DNA from: an uncultured Clostridia bacterium
GTDB taxonomy: Bacteria; Bacillota; Clostridia; Christensenellales; Borkfalkiaceae
DNA: 64,000 nt
Reading direction: 5' to 3'
NCBI GenBank assembly: GCA_947625865.1
Contig: CANQQD010000001.1
Location: 62,001-126,000, forward strand
Part shown: positions 54,438 to 61,887 of the stretch, piece by piece
Numbering within the stretch: position 1 is the first letter of the stretch
Layout: every line of letters begins with the position of its first letter
Made by a program: the position numbers and the translations under genes
Notes under the pieces: model-generated
What the model saw: the letters and a program-made list of their open reading frames with translations, nothing else
Told to the model about the DNA's origin: nothing
Database searches by the model: none

Positions 54438-54600
54438 CACAAAATTCTCGGCAGGCCGTGCCTGCGAATTTTGTGATCTGAGGACTGCTCGTCCTCTGCC
54501 TGCGATTTATTAAGGGCCCACAATTATATAATCGCAGGCATTCACCCCGCCGAGGCGCAGGTATGCGCAAATTGTGGCTTGCTGCGCAGGGAAACCCTGC
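54438..54600. repeat. Structured hairpin-chain element, copy 1
   Basis: Consecutive hairpins: CACAAAATTC/GAATTTTGTG (54438-54475) enclosing GCAGGC/GCCTGC; GAGGAC/GTCCTC (54480-54496); an 11-base stem TGCCTGCGATT/AATCGCAGGCA (54497-54540) with an AT-rich 22-base loop; and GCAGGG/CCCTGC (54586-54600). A linker GAGGCGCAGGTATGCGCAA (54552-54570) and the loop core TTAAGGGC[CG]CACA recur in copy 2. It ends about 57 bases upstream of the binding-protein start. Confidence 0.75.
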
Positions 54601-54639
54601 TTGCAACGTTTATTATTTAAAGAATTACACCACTCCCTT

Positions 54640-54880
54640 GCCATCTTCCGTCGCCGACGGGGGAGGGTGTCACGAAGTGACGGGTGGGAGCAGAACTTTG
54701 GTTTGTTATTGCCCCTCCCCTCAGTCTCGTTTCACTCGACAGCTCCCCTCGCAAGCGAAGGGCGCCAAGGTTGGGGTGGCGTTCGGCAGTTGTCTCACAC
54801 GGCGTGTCGCCGCACCACTCCCTTGCCCTCTTCCGTCGCCGACGGGGGAGGGTGCCCTGTAAGGGCGGGTGGGAGCAACT
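54640..54880. repeat. GC-rich CCGTCGCCGACGG repeats, two units
   Basis: Unit one begins CTTCCGTCGCCGACGGGGGA (54645-54664), then the small hairpin GTCAC-GAA-GTGAC (54669-54681), CGGGTGGGAG, and about 30 bases on CTCAGTCTCG...CTCCCCTCGCAAGCGAAGGG. Unit two (54828-54876) repeats the first part with hairpin GCCCT-GTA-AGGGC (54854-54866). The same family occurs at 60658-61135 and 61545-61800. Confidence 0.85.
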
Positions 54881-55016
54881 ACTTTCCTTGTCATTCTGCG
54901 CAAGTTCGCGCCGCTTTTGTTTTCTTTTCTGTTAAATGTTTTTATTGGGGCAGACCGTCAGGGCTGCCCCCTTTGTTTTTGGAACAAAAACAAAGGCGTG
55001 TATGCAATTTTCAGCT

Positions 55017-56531
55017 TTACCTTCGGCTCTCACGGGCCCTGCCGCTTACTTCGGCAAGCTCCGCCAGCAAACGCTGCGTCCGGGGGGTAAAGTCCCCTTT
55101 TTCAAAGCGGTACGACCAGTTTTTTTCGGACACGGTGGAGGGCAAATTTATCCTTGCCTCGCCGCCGAGCGCCAGAAGATCCCAATATGGAATGATAGCC
55201 GTTCCCGCTACCGATCTGAATGCAAGCTCTATTATGCTTTGGCACATCGTCTCGGCCGAGGTGACGTCGGCGTCGAAGCCGAGCCGCTTACATTCCTCTT
55301 TAAGATCTTTCTTATATATTTCAAGCGACCGCTCGCTCAGATCGTCTATGTACTGCCTAAGGGGCATATTGTCGTGCGTGCCCGTGTAGCAAACGTAATT
55401 TTCGGTATAGTTCGAGGGCTTGTGCTCGTTGTCGGGCGTGCCGTCAAAGGCAAATTCTAAAATTTTCATTCCCGGATAGCCGACGTTCTTCATAAGCCGC
55501 CGCACGCCGTCGTCTATGACGCCGAGATCCTCCGCCACTATGCTGAAGCCGAGCTTATCCTTAAACAGCTCCTCTTTGGGTCCGTCGCACCAGTGACCGT
55601 TTTTAGCCGTCTTTTCGCCGACGGGCACCTCGTAATATCTGTCAAAGCCGCGGAAGTGGTCTATCCTGAGAATGTCGAACAGCCCGAGGCAAAAGCTTAT
55701 GCGCTTGTTCCACCAGCAATAGCCGTTCTCCCTCATCTTCTCCCAGTCGTAAACGGGATTGCCCCACAGCTGCCCGTCGTCGGTAAACGCGTCGGGCGGA
55801 ACGCCGGCTACGCACTTCAGCCGACGTTCGCCGTCGAGCTTGAAAAGCTCGTCTCCGTATTTCCATACTTCGAGGCTGTCGTATGCAACATAGAGAGGGA
55901 TGTCTCCCATGATCTTTATGCCGCGGCTGTGTGCGTAGGCCTTAAGGGCGTTCCACTGATGGAGAAAAATATATTGTGTAAACTGCCAAAACTCAAACTC
56001 AAAGGCGTTTACACGGATGAACTCTTTTATCTTTTCGCAGTCGTATTTTCTGTACTCCCCGTCCCACTCGGTGAACGGCTTGTGTCCGAACCTGCATTTG
56101 AGCGCCATAAATAAGGCAAACTCGGCATATTCGCCCTTCTTAAGAAATTCCTCAAATTCCCCGTCGCGGCGAAACCTCCCGAACGCCTTTCTCAAAAGCT
56201 GCACCTTGTTGGTAAACTGCGCGCCGTAGTCCACCCTGCGCTTGTCGTTTCCCAAATAGGCGCCGTCCACCTCGTCGCGCCCGAGAAGCCCCTCCTCCAC
56301 GAGCTGCGCCAGATCGATAAAATAATAATTCAACGCCGTTGCGCAGCATGACGAATAGGGACTGTCCCCGTAGTTTGTGGGGTTTAAGGGCAATACCTGC
56401 CATATTGTTCCGCCGGAGTCCGACAGGAAATCAACAAAGCGGTAAGCCTCCGCCCCGAGCGTGCCTATTCCCTCCCCGGAGGGCAGGCACGAGATCGGCA
56501 TCAGTAAGCCGTAATTCCTGTCTTTTTCCAT
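55017..56531 (-). CDS. malQ: 4-alpha-glucanotransferase (GH77), 504 aa
   Basis: Cytoplasmic amylomaltase that transfers glucan segments between maltodextrins, releasing glucose and lengthening chains for phosphorylase. Diagnostic sequence: GGTIWQVLPLNPTNYGDSPY, GDIPLYVAYDSLEVW, CVAGVPPDAFTDDGQLWGNP, the nucleophile in LRIDHFRGFDRYYEVP, the acid in VAEDLGVID, and YTGTHDNMPLRQ. Length is usual for the short bacterial type. Divergent from a LacI regulator, with its own promoter and two operator-like sites. Ribosome site is weak. Confidence 0.95.
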   Translation of the reverse strand: MEKDRNYGLLMPISCLPSGEGIGTLGAEAYRFVDFLSDSGGTIWQVLPLNPTNYGDSPYSSCCATALNYYFIDLAQLVEEGLLGRDEVDGAYLGNDKRRVDYGAQFTNKVQLLRKAFGRFRRDGEFEEFLKKGEYAEFALFMALKCRFGHKPFTEWDGEYRKYDCEKIKEFIRVNAFEFEFWQFTQYIFLHQWNALKAYAHSRGIKIMGDIPLYVAYDSLEVWKYGDELFKLDGERRLKCVAGVPPDAFTDDGQLWGNPVYDWEKMRENGYCWWNKRISFCLGLFDILRIDHFRGFDRYYEVPVGEKTAKNGHWCDGPKEELFKDKLGFSIVAEDLGVIDDGVRRLMKNVGYPGMKILEFAFDGTPDNEHKPSNYTENYVCYTGTHDNMPLRQYIDDLSERSLEIYKKDLKEECKRLGFDADVTSAETMCQSIIELAFRSVAGTAIIPYWDLLALGGEARINLPSTVSEKNWSYRFEKGDFTPRTQRLLAELAEVSGRARESRR

Positions 56532-56554
56532 AACTTCAATATTTAAAACCGTGT

Positions 56555-56585
56555 ATTCGAAAATTTATTACTTTGTTTTCGAAAA
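56555..56585. promoter_or_regulatory. Two TTCGAA operator-like sites at malQ
   Basis: TTTTCGAAAA (56576-56585), a perfect palindrome with the central CG usual for LacI-family operators, lies at the predicted malQ transcription start. A related site ATTCGAAAAT (56555-56564) has its centre 22 bases away, two helical turns. The adjacent LacI-type gene is the natural candidate regulator. Confidence 0.6.
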
Positions 56586-56614
56586 TATTATATCATATTT
56601 TTCGCAAATGTCAA
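56580..56614 (-). promoter_or_regulatory. Promoter of malQ
   Basis: On the minus strand TTGACA (56609-56614), 16 bases, TATAAT (56587-56592); start near 56580, inside the palindrome, about 50 bases before the malQ ATG. Confidence 0.8.
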
Positions 56615-56689
56615 GAGAAAAAATATATAAAATAATAAAAATTTTCAGAAATTGTAAATTGTTTTCACTCCGATTTTTCGTAAAATAGC

Positions 56690-56725
56690 TTGACGGACAA
56701 GCGTTATATAAATATAATATAGAAA
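56690..56725 (+). promoter_or_regulatory. Promoter of the second LacI regulator
   Basis: TTGACG (56690-56695), 17 bases, TATAAT (56713-56718); start near 56725, leader about 45 bases with CGGAGA before the ATG. Confidence 0.75.
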
Positions 56726-56769
56726 ATATTTATTATAATTGGTGTTAAAGATCTAATCGGAGAAATTTT

Positions 56770-57753
56770 ATGACAATAAAAGAAATCGCCGAAGCTCTGA
56801 ATATTTCGATAAGCACCGTATCCAAAGCTCTCAACGACGCGACCGATATTGCCGATGAAACCAAAGCCACCGTGCGTAGGTACGCCGAAAGCATAGGATA
56901 TCCGATGAAATCGAAAAATAAGGACTCGCGCCGCATCTGCGTAATGTATGAAAGGGTGGATACCGATATCCGCAACCACGTATTCACGCAGATAGTTTCA
57001 TCCTTTACCGATGTTGCCGTGCGCAGCGGATACGAGGTGATAATCGACACCGTATCCTCTAAGCCGGACGACTTCGCGCTGGAGAGCTATCTACGCCAGA
57101 ACAACTTCTGCGCGGCGTTCATTATGGGAATGAACTTCAGAAGCCCCATTTACCGCCAGCTCAGAAAAACCTCGCTGCCTCTCGTTCTGCTTGACAACCG
57201 CGTTTCAAACTGCCCGCTCATATCCTCCGTGTCCAGCGAGAATACCGCCGCGATAATTACCGCCATGCGGCATTTGCAAAGGCACGGGCACGCCAAAATA
57301 GGCTTTTTGATGGGCGAAAAGGATTCGCTCGTTTCCGCCGAACGGCTTGCAGGCTACATTTTGGGGCTTGCGCAGGCGGGGCAGGATTTTAAAAACGAAT
57401 ATGTGTATTACGGAGATTTCACGCGGGAGGCGGGCGAAAAAGCCGCCGCGTTCTTCTGCGCGACCGACGTGACCGCCGTCATAAGTTGCTCCGACATTAT
57501 GGCCACGGGGCTCATCGACGGGTTTGCCGCACTCGGCAAAAAGGTGCCCGACGACATATCGGTGATGGGCTTTGACGATCTGAGTATCCTGAAGTTCACG
57601 CCGTACAACCTTACCACGATGAAGCAGGACTACGCCAGCATGGGCGAGCATGCCTTCCGGCAGATAAGGGAAATGCTGGACGGCAGAATGTCCCAGAACG
57701 TATATCTGCCCTGCCAGCTCATAGAGCGCGGCTCCATAAAACAAACAACTTAA
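56770..57753 (+). CDS. LacI-family regulator, 327 aa
   Basis: Full-length LacI/GalR-type repressor. Helix-turn-helix TIKEIAEALNISISTVSKALN at the N-terminus, hinge AESIGYPMKSK, and a normal sugar-binding domain with VLLDNRVSNCPLISSVSSEN, GHAKIGFLMGEKDSLVSAERLAGY, SCSDIMATGLIDGF and DDISVMGFDDLSILKF. Divergent from malQ and convergent with pulA, so control of maltodextrin genes is likely. Effector probably a maltose-type sugar (inference). Confidence 0.93.
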   Translation: MTIKEIAEALNISISTVSKALNDATDIADETKATVRRYAESIGYPMKSKNKDSRRICVMYERVDTDIRNHVFTQIVSSFTDVAVRSGYEVIIDTVSSKPDDFALESYLRQNNFCAAFIMGMNFRSPIYRQLRKTSLPLVLLDNRVSNCPLISSVSSENTAAIITAMRHLQRHGHAKIGFLMGEKDSLVSAERLAGYILGLAQAGQDFKNEYVYYGDFTREAGEKAAAFFCATDVTAVISCSDIMATGLIDGFAALGKKVPDDISVMGFDDLSILKFTPYNLTTMKQDYASMGEHAFRQIREMLDGRMSQNVYLPCQLIERGSIKQTT

Positions 57754-57761
57754 AATGTGCG

Positions 57762-57790
57762 GACGGCGTTCCATCGCCGTCTTTTTTATT
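57762..57790 (+). terminator. Terminator between regulator and pulA
   Basis: GACGGCG (57762-57768) pairs with CGCCGTC (57775-57781), followed by TTTTTTATT. The two genes converge here and the pulA stop is at 57786, so it ends the regulator transcript and possibly also pulA. Confidence 0.8.
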
Positions 57791-59591
57791 GCTTTACATA
57801 TCCCGCAAACACATTGCGGGCTTTTATTTTTATATTCCCGCAAAACTCGGCAAAGGGCTGCGTTCCCGCCCTGTCTATGTCGCACACCTGCGAAACGGAC
57901 GCGCCGTCCAACGCTATGACGGCGTCGTTTTCGGTGGCGTTCACGCCGTAGACTATATCCCCCACCATATACGCCGCCACGCCCGCGGGCGCGGGGAGCC
58001 GCCTGAAATACTTGCGGGACTCGGCTAAATTATTGAAAACGGGGTTGCTTTTTCTGAGCTCTATCAGCCCCTTATAGTAATTCACCCCGTCCCACTCGGC
58101 GGACATGCGCCTCCAGTCGAGCTTGTTCACGGCGTCTCCCGATCTGTATGAGTTGCCGTCGCCGCCCTTGGTGCGGTAAAATTCCTGACCGGCAAGCATA
58201 AACGGGATGCCCAAGCCCGAAAAAACCATAAAGTCCGCCATTCTGTGCATGGCGCGCCTGTCCTGCCCCGCGTCCGAGGTAAGGCAGATCTGGTCGTAGA
58301 GAGTATAGTCGTCGTGGCAGGCGGTGTAGAGCACCTGCTGGACGGGCGATTTAACGCGCATATATTCGGGGTTTTTTGAATTTCCGCCCGAAATGCCGCT
58401 CATAGCCTCCTCGAGACATTCGGTCATTCCCTGCACATAGCCGCCCGTTGCGTTTACATAATGCGTCCCGCGTATGCCGTTGCGCGCGGAATCGTTGAAC
58501 ATTCCCACGCGCTCGTCGAGCTTGAAGAAGTGCGCCTTGTCGGCTCCCTCCACCCTGTCGGGCGGCTCGGCATACCACGGCTCGCCGTAGAGCAATATTT
58601 TTTTGCCGCTGCCGTCGGGATAGATATTGTCGAGAGCGCGCCGCACGCAGTTCATCGTTTCGACGTCGTGCAGCCCCATGAGGTCGAAGCGGAAGCCGTC
58701 CACGTGATACTCTTTTACGTAATGGCACACGCAGTCTATAATGAGCTTCCTGAACATTTCGCTCTCGCTGCGCGTTTCGTTGCCGCAGCCCGAGCCGTTT
58801 GCCGGACGCTTGCCGCGCATCCTGTAGTAGTAGTCGGGCGCGCAGATATCGAGGGGGTTGCCCTCTTTTGTGTAGGTGTGGTTGAAAACGACGTCGAGAA
58901 TAACGCCTATGCCCGCGGCATGCAGGTTTTTGACAAGCGTTTTAAGCTCCCTCACCCTCGCCGCGCCGTTGTGCGGGTCGGAGGAGTAGCTGCCCTCGGG
59001 CATAAAATAGCATACGGGGTCGTAGCCCCAGTTATAGCCGCCCTTCAGCTCGTCCACGCTGCCGTAGTCGGCTACGGGCATGAGTTGCACGTACGTTATC
59101 CCGAGGTACTTCAGATAATCTATGAGCGCGGGCTTGCCGTCGGGGGTGGAAACTCCCTCCCTGAACGCGGTGAATTTGCCTGCGTCGGGAAGAGCCAGCC
59201 ACTCGTCCGAGGAAAAATCGCGCACGTGCACCTCCCATATTACGGGAGCCTGCGGCGTAAAGCTGTCGTTCTCCCAGCCCTCGGGGTCTGCCGCGCCGTC
59301 CGAAAGTATGTAGCCGCGCCTTGAGTTTGCCCCGCCCGATAGCGCGTAGGGATCGATCGTTTCGACGCCGTCGACGAGATAGGTATAATAAAGCCCGCCG
59401 AGATTGCCGCGCAGAACGCAGGCAAAAAGCCCGTCGCCCGTGGGCGAGAGCGATTTTTTTATCGACCAGTTTGCCGCCATGTCCGAAGCATAGAGCTGCA
59501 GACTGACCGTGTGCGCATAGGGTGCAAAAACGCAGAACGTAGCGCTGTTTTTCGTGCAGGTTACGCCCGGCGTGAATCCCGATTTTGTCAT
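57786..59591 (-). CDS. pulA: Type I pullulanase (GH13), 601 aa
   Basis: Debranching enzyme that cuts alpha-1,6 links of branched maltodextrins. The type I signature YNWGYDP is at residues 186-192. GH13 regions: VILDVVFNHTY (230-240), nucleophile D303 in DGFRFDLMG, acid E337 in LYGEPW, and CHDDYTLYD (426-433). An N-terminal beta domain (about 10-100) is the CBM48-like part. No signal peptide, so it works on imported sugars. The start ATG overlaps the HAD-gene stop (ATGA) and has GGAGG five bases upstream. Confidence 0.95.
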   Translation of the reverse strand: MTKSGFTPGVTCTKNSATFCVFAPYAHTVSLQLYASDMAANWSIKKSLSPTGDGLFACVLRGNLGGLYYTYLVDGVETIDPYALSGGANSRRGYILSDGAADPEGWENDSFTPQAPVIWEVHVRDFSSDEWLALPDAGKFTAFREGVSTPDGKPALIDYLKYLGITYVQLMPVADYGSVDELKGGYNWGYDPVCYFMPEGSYSSDPHNGAARVRELKTLVKNLHAAGIGVILDVVFNHTYTKEGNPLDICAPDYYYRMRGKRPANGSGCGNETRSESEMFRKLIIDCVCHYVKEYHVDGFRFDLMGLHDVETMNCVRRALDNIYPDGSGKKILLYGEPWYAEPPDRVEGADKAHFFKLDERVGMFNDSARNGIRGTHYVNATGGYVQGMTECLEEAMSGISGGNSKNPEYMRVKSPVQQVLYTACHDDYTLYDQICLTSDAGQDRRAMHRMADFMVFSGLGIPFMLAGQEFYRTKGGDGNSYRSGDAVNKLDWRRMSAEWDGVNYYKGLIELRKSNPVFNNLAESRKYFRRLPAPAGVAAYMVGDIVYGVNATENDAVIALDGASVSQVCDIDRAGTQPFAEFCGNIKIKARNVFAGYVKQ

Positions 59592-60292
59592 AGTACCTCC
59601 CCAATCAGATATTTGCTAAGTTCGCCGAAGCTGTCTGTCGCAAAGTCTGCGACGGCGGCTCCGCGCTTCAGGCTGTCGGTAAGCGGGGATATGCCGGAGT
59701 TGATATACGCCGTTTTCATTTTCAGCGCTCCGGCGGGAATTATATCCGTAGAAATGTCGTTGCCAATATAAATTGTCCGGGCGACGTTAAGTGAGTATTT
59801 TGAAATGAGATACTTAAAAAACGATGGCGAGGGCTTTTTTTCGCCGAACTGCGAGGAGAGCTCCACGCCGTAAAAATATTGAAGTATGTTTAGTTTTTCA
59901 AGCTCGGGCAGGGTAAAGGCCGCCTGTGCGTTCGACAAAATGAACAGCCGCGCGCCGTGCATGCCGAGCGTTTTCAAAAGCTCCGCCGCGCCCCTGTATA
60001 GCTTAAGGCGGCGGGTAGACAGTGCGCGGAACATTTCCGCGGCTTCGCGCGATTGCCGCACCGTCATTGCGCCCCCGCTTCTCTCTATTGCAAGTTTTAA
60101 TACCGCGCATATATCGGGCTCGTCAAAGCCCCCGTATGCGCCCAAAAGCGCGTCGTATTCCCGCTTCAGACCCTCGCCCGCGCCGAATTTTTCGGCGGCG
60201 TAGTCCGTGAAGCGTTTCCAGAATTTTTGCGAATACTCGTCGGTGGAAATATCCACGAGGGTGCCGTATAGATCGAATACAAAATTACGCAT
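59588..60292 (-). CDS. HAD-family hydrolase, 234 aa
   Basis: Haloacid-dehalogenase-type phosphatase. Motif I FDLYGTLVD (about residues 5-13), motif II LSNAQ, motif III Lys in GEKKPSPSFF, motif IV YIGNDISTDI, and a helical cap between them. The frame is open up to 60490, but that part lies in a structured repeat; ATG at 60292 begins exactly at MRNFVFDLYG. No good ribosome site is visible. Overlaps pulA by four bases, which suggests joint expression, perhaps as a sugar-phosphate phosphatase (inference). Confidence 0.88.
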   Translation of the reverse strand: MRNFVFDLYGTLVDISTDEYSQKFWKRFTDYAAEKFGAGEGLKREYDALLGAYGGFDEPDICAVLKLAIERSGGAMTVRQSREAAEMFRALSTRRLKLYRGAAELLKTLGMHGARLFILSNAQAAFTLPELEKLNILQYFYGVELSSQFGEKKPSPSFFKYLISKYSLNVARTIYIGNDISTDIIPAGALKMKTAYINSGISPLTDSLKRGAAVADFATDSFGELSKYLIGEVL

Positions 60293-60306
60293 AGGATGTC
60301 TTTGTT

Positions 60307-60482
60307 CACAAAAATTTTCGTGCGGTTGCGCGCACTCAAATTTTTCGTGAGTTTGGGCGGCTCTGCCGCCCTTTGCGCCATTTTTAAGGGCGCACATATT
60401 ATATAATGGCGCAAATTCCCACCGCTCAGGCGCAGGTATGCGCAAATTGAGTTGTGCTGCGCACGCGAGCGTTAGCGACGCT
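60307..60482. repeat. Structured hairpin-chain element, copy 2
   Basis: Same order as copy 1: CACAAAAATTT/AAATTTTTcGTG (60307-60349, one bulged C) enclosing GTGCG/CGCAC; GGGCGG/CCGCCC (60355-60371); an 11-base stem TTTGCGCCATT/AATGGCGCAAA (60372-60415) with a 22-base loop TTTAAGGGCGCACATATTAT plus AT; linker CAGGCGCAGGTATGCGCAA (60427-60445); and AGCGT/ACGCT (60468-60482). Directly upstream of the HAD-pulA operon. Confidence 0.75.
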
Positions 60483-60566
60483 TTGCACACCGCATTATAA
60501 AAAATTCTATAATAAGGTGCAAAAAGCGTGGTTTTGCTTGCACCGTTAATTATTTTTATATGTGTT

Positions 60567-60627
60567 CACAAAAAGCTCGGCAAGCCGTGCCTGCGCTTTT
60601 TCGTGAGTTTGGGCGGCTCTGCCGCCG
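60567..60627. repeat. Half copy of the hairpin-chain element
   Basis: CACAAAAAGC (60567-60576) pairs with GCTTTTTcGTG (60595-60605), enclosing TCGGCAAGCCGTGCCTGC as in copy 1, followed by the GGGCGG hairpin of copy 2. The rest of the element is missing and the GC-rich repeat follows. Confidence 0.65.
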
Positions 60628-60657
60628 CCGACGGGCGAATGTCGCCCGCTTTCCCGT

Positions 60658-61135
60658 GCCCTCTTCCGTCGCCGACGGGGGAGGGTGGCGACGTAGTCGT
60701 CGGGTGGGAGTTAGGGGTTTGGCTTGTTGTTATGCTCCCCTCAGTCTCGCTTTGCTCGACAGCTCCCCTCGCAAGCGAAGGGCGCCAAGGTTGAGGAGGG
60801 GCGTTCGGCAGCTTTCTCCGCCAAGGGTGTGGGGCGTGAGTGCCTACTTTCCCGTGCCCTCTTCCGTCGCCGACGGGGGAGGGTGTCACGAAGTGACGGG
60901 TGGGAGCAGTGCTTTAGATTGTTGTTATGCTCCCCTCAGTCTCGCTTTGCTCGACAGCTGTCTCACACGTTGTAAGGACAACAACGTGTTCGGTCACCGT
61001 GCGCGCCTTGCACTATGCGCGCACTCATCTCGCGCGGCAAAACAGCGCACTGTGCTGTTTTGAGAACTCCGCGCGCGTCCCCCCAAGGGGGAAGAAGCCA
61101 AGGTTGAGGGGGGTCGTTCGGCAGCTTTCTCCGCC
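60658..61135. repeat. GC-rich CCGTCGCCGACGG repeats
   Basis: Two units start at about 60658 and 60856, with small hairpins CGAC-GTA-GTCG (60689-60699) and GTCAC-GAA-GTGAC (60885-60897). Each is followed by CTCAGTCTCGCTTTGCTCGA; in the first, CTCCCCTCGCAAGCGAAGGG and GCGCCAAGG follow. A further stretch to 61135 has fragments such as CCCCAAGGGGGAAGAAGCC. Confidence 0.85.
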
Positions 61136-61160
61136 AAGGTTGGGGAGCGGCGTTACCGCA

Positions 61161-61505
61161 CTATCCCTCAAAATGGTTATAAATATCCTCGCACGTTTCC
61201 CGAAAATGCTGATTGACCTGCAAATTAGTGTACCGCAAGACTTTTATACCAATCGAAGCAAAATATTCATCACGAACTTTATCATACTCTTTCCCGCGAT
61301 CTTCATAATGCTGACCGCCGTCCACCTCGATTATTGTCTTGTGTTTTGCACAATAAAAATCTGCTATATAATTCCCGAATACCACCTGACGCCTTATATG
61401 CCAAGGTTGGGCTTTTAAAAACTTGTACCACAGCTTGCGCTCTTCGGGAGTCATTTCTTTTCTTAATTCTTTTGCGTGTTCGGATATTTTACTTTCGTCT
61501 GCCAT
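61161..61505 (-). CDS. DUF559 / very-short-patch-repair-like endonuclease domain protein, 114 aa
   Basis: Single-domain protein of the DUF559 family, PD-(D/E)XK nuclease fold. Characteristic phrases: EMTPEERKLWYKFLK, RRQVVFGNYIADFYCAKHK, IIEVDGGQHYE (catalytic D...E-x-D) and GIKVLRYTN. Length is normal and the frame intact. It stands alone, with GC-rich repeat units on both sides in the same orientation, and no methylase nearby. Members are often found inside such repeats in clostridial genomes (from memory), suggesting a role in repeat spread or repair; function not proven. Confidence 0.88.
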   Translation of the reverse strand: MADESKISEHAKELRKEMTPEERKLWYKFLKAQPWHIRRQVVFGNYIADFYCAKHKTIIEVDGGQHYEDRGKEYDKVRDEYFASIGIKVLRYTNLQVNQHFRETCEDIYNHFEG

Positions 61506-61544
61506 TTTTATTGACCTTGATTTAAGGTTGGATATGCATTTATG

Positions 61545-61800
61545 CTTTCCCGTGCCCTCTTCCGTCGCCGACCCGCTTTCCCTTGCCCTCTTCCGTCGCC
61601 GACGGGGGAGGGTGGCACGAAGTGACGGGTGGGAGCAGAGTTTTTGATTGTGGTTGTGCTCCCCTCAGTCTCGCTTTGCTCGACAGCTCCCCTCGCAAGC
61701 GAAGGGCGCCAAGGGTTGGGGGGGGTTGCCCCTCCCATCACCCGCTACGCGGGAGCTTCCCCCCCAAGGGGGAAGAAGCCATGGGGCGGGGCAAGTATTT
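61545..61800. repeat. GC-rich CCGTCGCCGACGG repeats, third set
   Basis: A truncated unit (CTTCCGTCGCCGAC then a break) is followed by a full unit at about 61585 with hairpin GGCAC-GAA-GTGAC (one mismatch, 61614-61626), CTCAGTCTCGCTTTGCTCGA, CTCCCCTCGCAAGCGAAGGG, then CCCGC-TA-CGCGGG and CTTCCCCC/GGGGGAAG hairpins ending GAAGCCATGGGG. Confidence 0.85.
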
Positions 61801-61809
61801 AAATTATTT

Positions 61810-61838
61810 GCGGCGCGGGAAATAAATTCCCGCGCCGC
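61810..61838 (-). terminator. Hairpin after the right-edge gene
   Basis: GCGGCGCGGGAA (61810-61821) pairs perfectly with TTCCCGCGCCGC (61827-61838). It lies 50 bases after the stop on the minus strand; the T-run is weak (AAATAATTTAAAT), so efficiency is uncertain. Confidence 0.55.
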
Positions 61839-61887
61839 CTGCCACTGCGTTTAAACTTTATTTTATAAGGAGAGAAATTTTATAAAG

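Larger units (their letters stand above)
54382..55016. other. Non-coding region filled with structured repeats
   Basis: 635 bases between malQ and operon 2. It contains a hairpin chain (54438-54600), two units of a GC-rich repeat (54640-54880), and near malQ a perfect palindrome CCTTTGTTTTTG/CAAAAACAAAGG (54971-54997) next to a GGGGCAG/CTGCCCC hairpin (about 54946-54970), which probably serves as the malQ terminator. No real gene seen. Confidence 0.75.
60293..61160. other. Non-coding region with structured repeats
   Basis: 868 bases with no convincing gene. It contains hairpin-chain copy 2 (60307-60482), a half copy (60567-60627), two full units of the GC-rich repeat (60658-60960) and repeat fragments up to 61135. 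Short frames across it have no coding character. Confidence 0.75.
61506..61887. other. Non-coding region with repeats and a terminator
   Basis: 382 bases holding the third set of GC-rich repeats (61545-61800) and a hairpin (61810-61838) close to the end of the right-edge gene. No gene seen. Confidence 0.75.

Noticed and set aside
54563..55460. Open frames crossing the repeat region
   Set aside because: They run through hairpin repeats and antisense malQ; the same peptide fragments recur at 60.6-61.8 kb, as expected from non-coding repeats.
60293..60490. N-terminal extension of the HAD hydrolase (66 residues)
   Set aside because: It lies in the hairpin-chain element and the HAD motif begins directly at the ATG at 60292.
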